Made by a program: the position numbers and the translations under genes
NCBI GenBank assembly: GCA_964017065.1
Contig: OZ024787.1
Coordinates: 4,971,538 to 5,035,537 of the forward strand
Origin: Haliclona indistincta
Taxonomy: Eukaryota > Porifera > Demospongiae > Haplosclerida > Chalinidae
Reading direction: 5' to 3'
DNA: 64,000 nt
Shown here: positions 62,901-64,000 of the stretch, in pieces
How positions within the stretch are numbered: position 1 is the stretch's first letter
Layout of the letters: each line of letters opens with the position of its first letter
The notes under the pieces: generated by a model
What the model saw: the letters and a program-made list of their open reading frames with translations, nothing else
What the model was told of the DNA's origin: nothing
Database searches by the model: none

Positions 62901-64000
62901 TGAGGAATACAGGAATAATGTATTTCAGAGCTGTTTCAGAGTATGAATTAGTTGCTATATTATTGATAGTTAGAGTATTGAATCTGAAAAATGGTCTACT
63001 CTATGTTGTTTTGATTTGTATCGAGAAGCAAACTTCTCAGCTTCGGTCACTGATTTACTTACGGCTGAACATAGTGCAAAGAAGGTGTAGTACTTTATAA
63101 CTACATCTGTGTATAAAATGGTTTAGTGTACAGGTTTGTAAAACATCACTCCTTCACCTCTCTCTCCTCCTCCATCTCCTTCTCTCCAGGAATCACTCAC
63201 TTACTAACAGTTGACCTCTATCACAAGGAGATTCAAGGATTCTTCGACTTTCCAGTTGACAACCTCAGAGCGTCGCCATTCCTAATGCGATACATCAAAG
63301 AAAATGTAAGTCAGTGACACAGCTTAAGACTATAAGGCAATGAAATTCTGAAATTCACAGCTTACTTAGATGTTCTCTTCCTTTCCTCTTTTACTTCTCT
63401 CCATTCTTCCACTGCCCTTTCCCTCCCTCTCTTTCTCTTCACTCTTATCTTTCTTTCTTCCTTCCTCCCTCTCTTTCTTCTTCCTTTCCTCACCCTCTCT
63501 TTCTCTCTCTCAGATCCCTGGATACAAGAATGCAGTGTGTGTGGCAAGATATCCTGGAGTGACCAGAAGGTAAAAAATCAACTTATCTTATGTTTCAGTT
63601 TCCTAAAAATGATGCTTTCTTTGATTTGTAACATAATAATTATTATTGTGACAGTCAGGCTCCTCTTTACAGTAATTTTTATGATGCACTGTTTTCTCCA
63701 TCTTTCTGATCAGAGCTAACTCATTTGCTGAACAGCTCCACGTCAGTCTAGCAGTCATCCACGAAGTGCCCAAGGAGCAGGATGATGGCAGACACTCTCC
63801 CCCTCCTCTCAACACCAGTGTTGACATCACAACGAAGCTATCAACTAGTAAGTGCTTGTATGACGCTTGTATCTAGTAAACTAGACCATTTGATGATTTT
63901 CCCAATGTAAATGTACTTTAACAGTGAGTGATTGATCTGTCAGGACCAAATTCCATTGCGTCACTTGCGTGCGTGCGTGCTGCACTTCTTGCATCTACAG
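59918..64000 (+). CDS. PRPSAP: PRPP-synthetase-associated protein (PAP39/PAP41 type), 5' part
   Basis: Visible exons: 59918-60048, 60154-60273, 61683-61765, 62066-62161, 63190-63305, 63514-63569 and 63714-63847. The window ends at the next acceptor (CTACAG at 64,000). Phases agree. Matching stretches include [50 protein letters not shown] and the insertion [13 protein letters not shown]. That last insertion marks the associated proteins rather than catalytic PRPP synthetase. These proteins bind PRPS and regulate PRPP supply for nucleotide synthesis. An N-terminal [18 protein letters not shown] extension precedes the conserved start. Truncated by the window end, not broken. Confidence 0.92.
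60703..61307. mobile_element. 605-bp MITE with TA target duplication, PRPSAP intron 2
   Basis: Ends CAGTGTTCCACACGAAGAGA at 60,703 and its reverse complement finishing at 61,307. TA flanks both ends (60,701-60,702 and 61,308-61,309), as in Tc1/mariner or pogo derivatives. Inside, GAGCTTAACTACCAGTAG (about 60,912) and GAGCTTAACTATCAGTAG (about 61,070) are a direct repeat. No transposase. Confidence 0.85.
61887..62065 (+). repeat. CT-rich tract before PRPSAP exon 4
   Basis: CTCCCT and CTCTCT runs ending at the acceptor CACAG. A similar tract lies at 63,369-63,513 before exon 6. Confidence 0.9.

Overview
The window looks like nuclear DNA of an early-branching marine invertebrate. A sponge is my best guess (inference). 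It is AT-rich, its genes have many short exons split by compact GT-AG introns, microsatellites and MITEs fill the introns, and several genes are recognisable animal genes. Intron boundaries were placed by eye from GT/AG signals, reading frame and protein similarity, so single boundaries can be wrong.

Layout: 1-3.1 kb holds no clear gene but a decayed Tigger/pogo-type transposase (- strand). At 3.1-6.8 kb (+) are the 3' exons of a USP47-like deubiquitinase. At 7.9-17.7 kb (-) lies a phosphoinositide phospholipase C (PLC copy A). Its 5' part has been replaced by a death-domain/coiled-coil gene. At 19.1-36.6 kb is a second copy of the same segment: a broken tail of the USP47-like gene and then a complete-looking PLC (copy B, -). 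One copy-B intron carries a DNA element that is itself split by a young, intact Ty3/gypsy-type LTR retrotransposon. From 36.9 to 46.8 kb (+) is a mitochondrial aconitase gene in about 25 exons. Its intron 5 holds a large foldback element that spans the only assembly gap. From 47.2 to 55.7 kb is a cluster of four actin genes, one conventional and three divergent. From 56.3 to 59.6 kb (-) is AIMP2, head to head with a PRPP-synthetase-associated protein gene (59.9 kb to beyond the window end, +).

The genes are mostly unrelated housekeeping functions: ubiquitin removal, lipid signalling, the TCA cycle, the cytoskeleton, the multi-tRNA-synthetase complex and nucleotide synthesis. The main structural story is a roughly 10 kb segmental duplication. 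It left a pseudogene tail, created a possible in-frame death-domain/PLC fusion, and has since collected different mobile elements in each copy. The second story is the actin cluster. All four genes share one intron position, and two have lost nucleotide-binding and polymer-contact residues.
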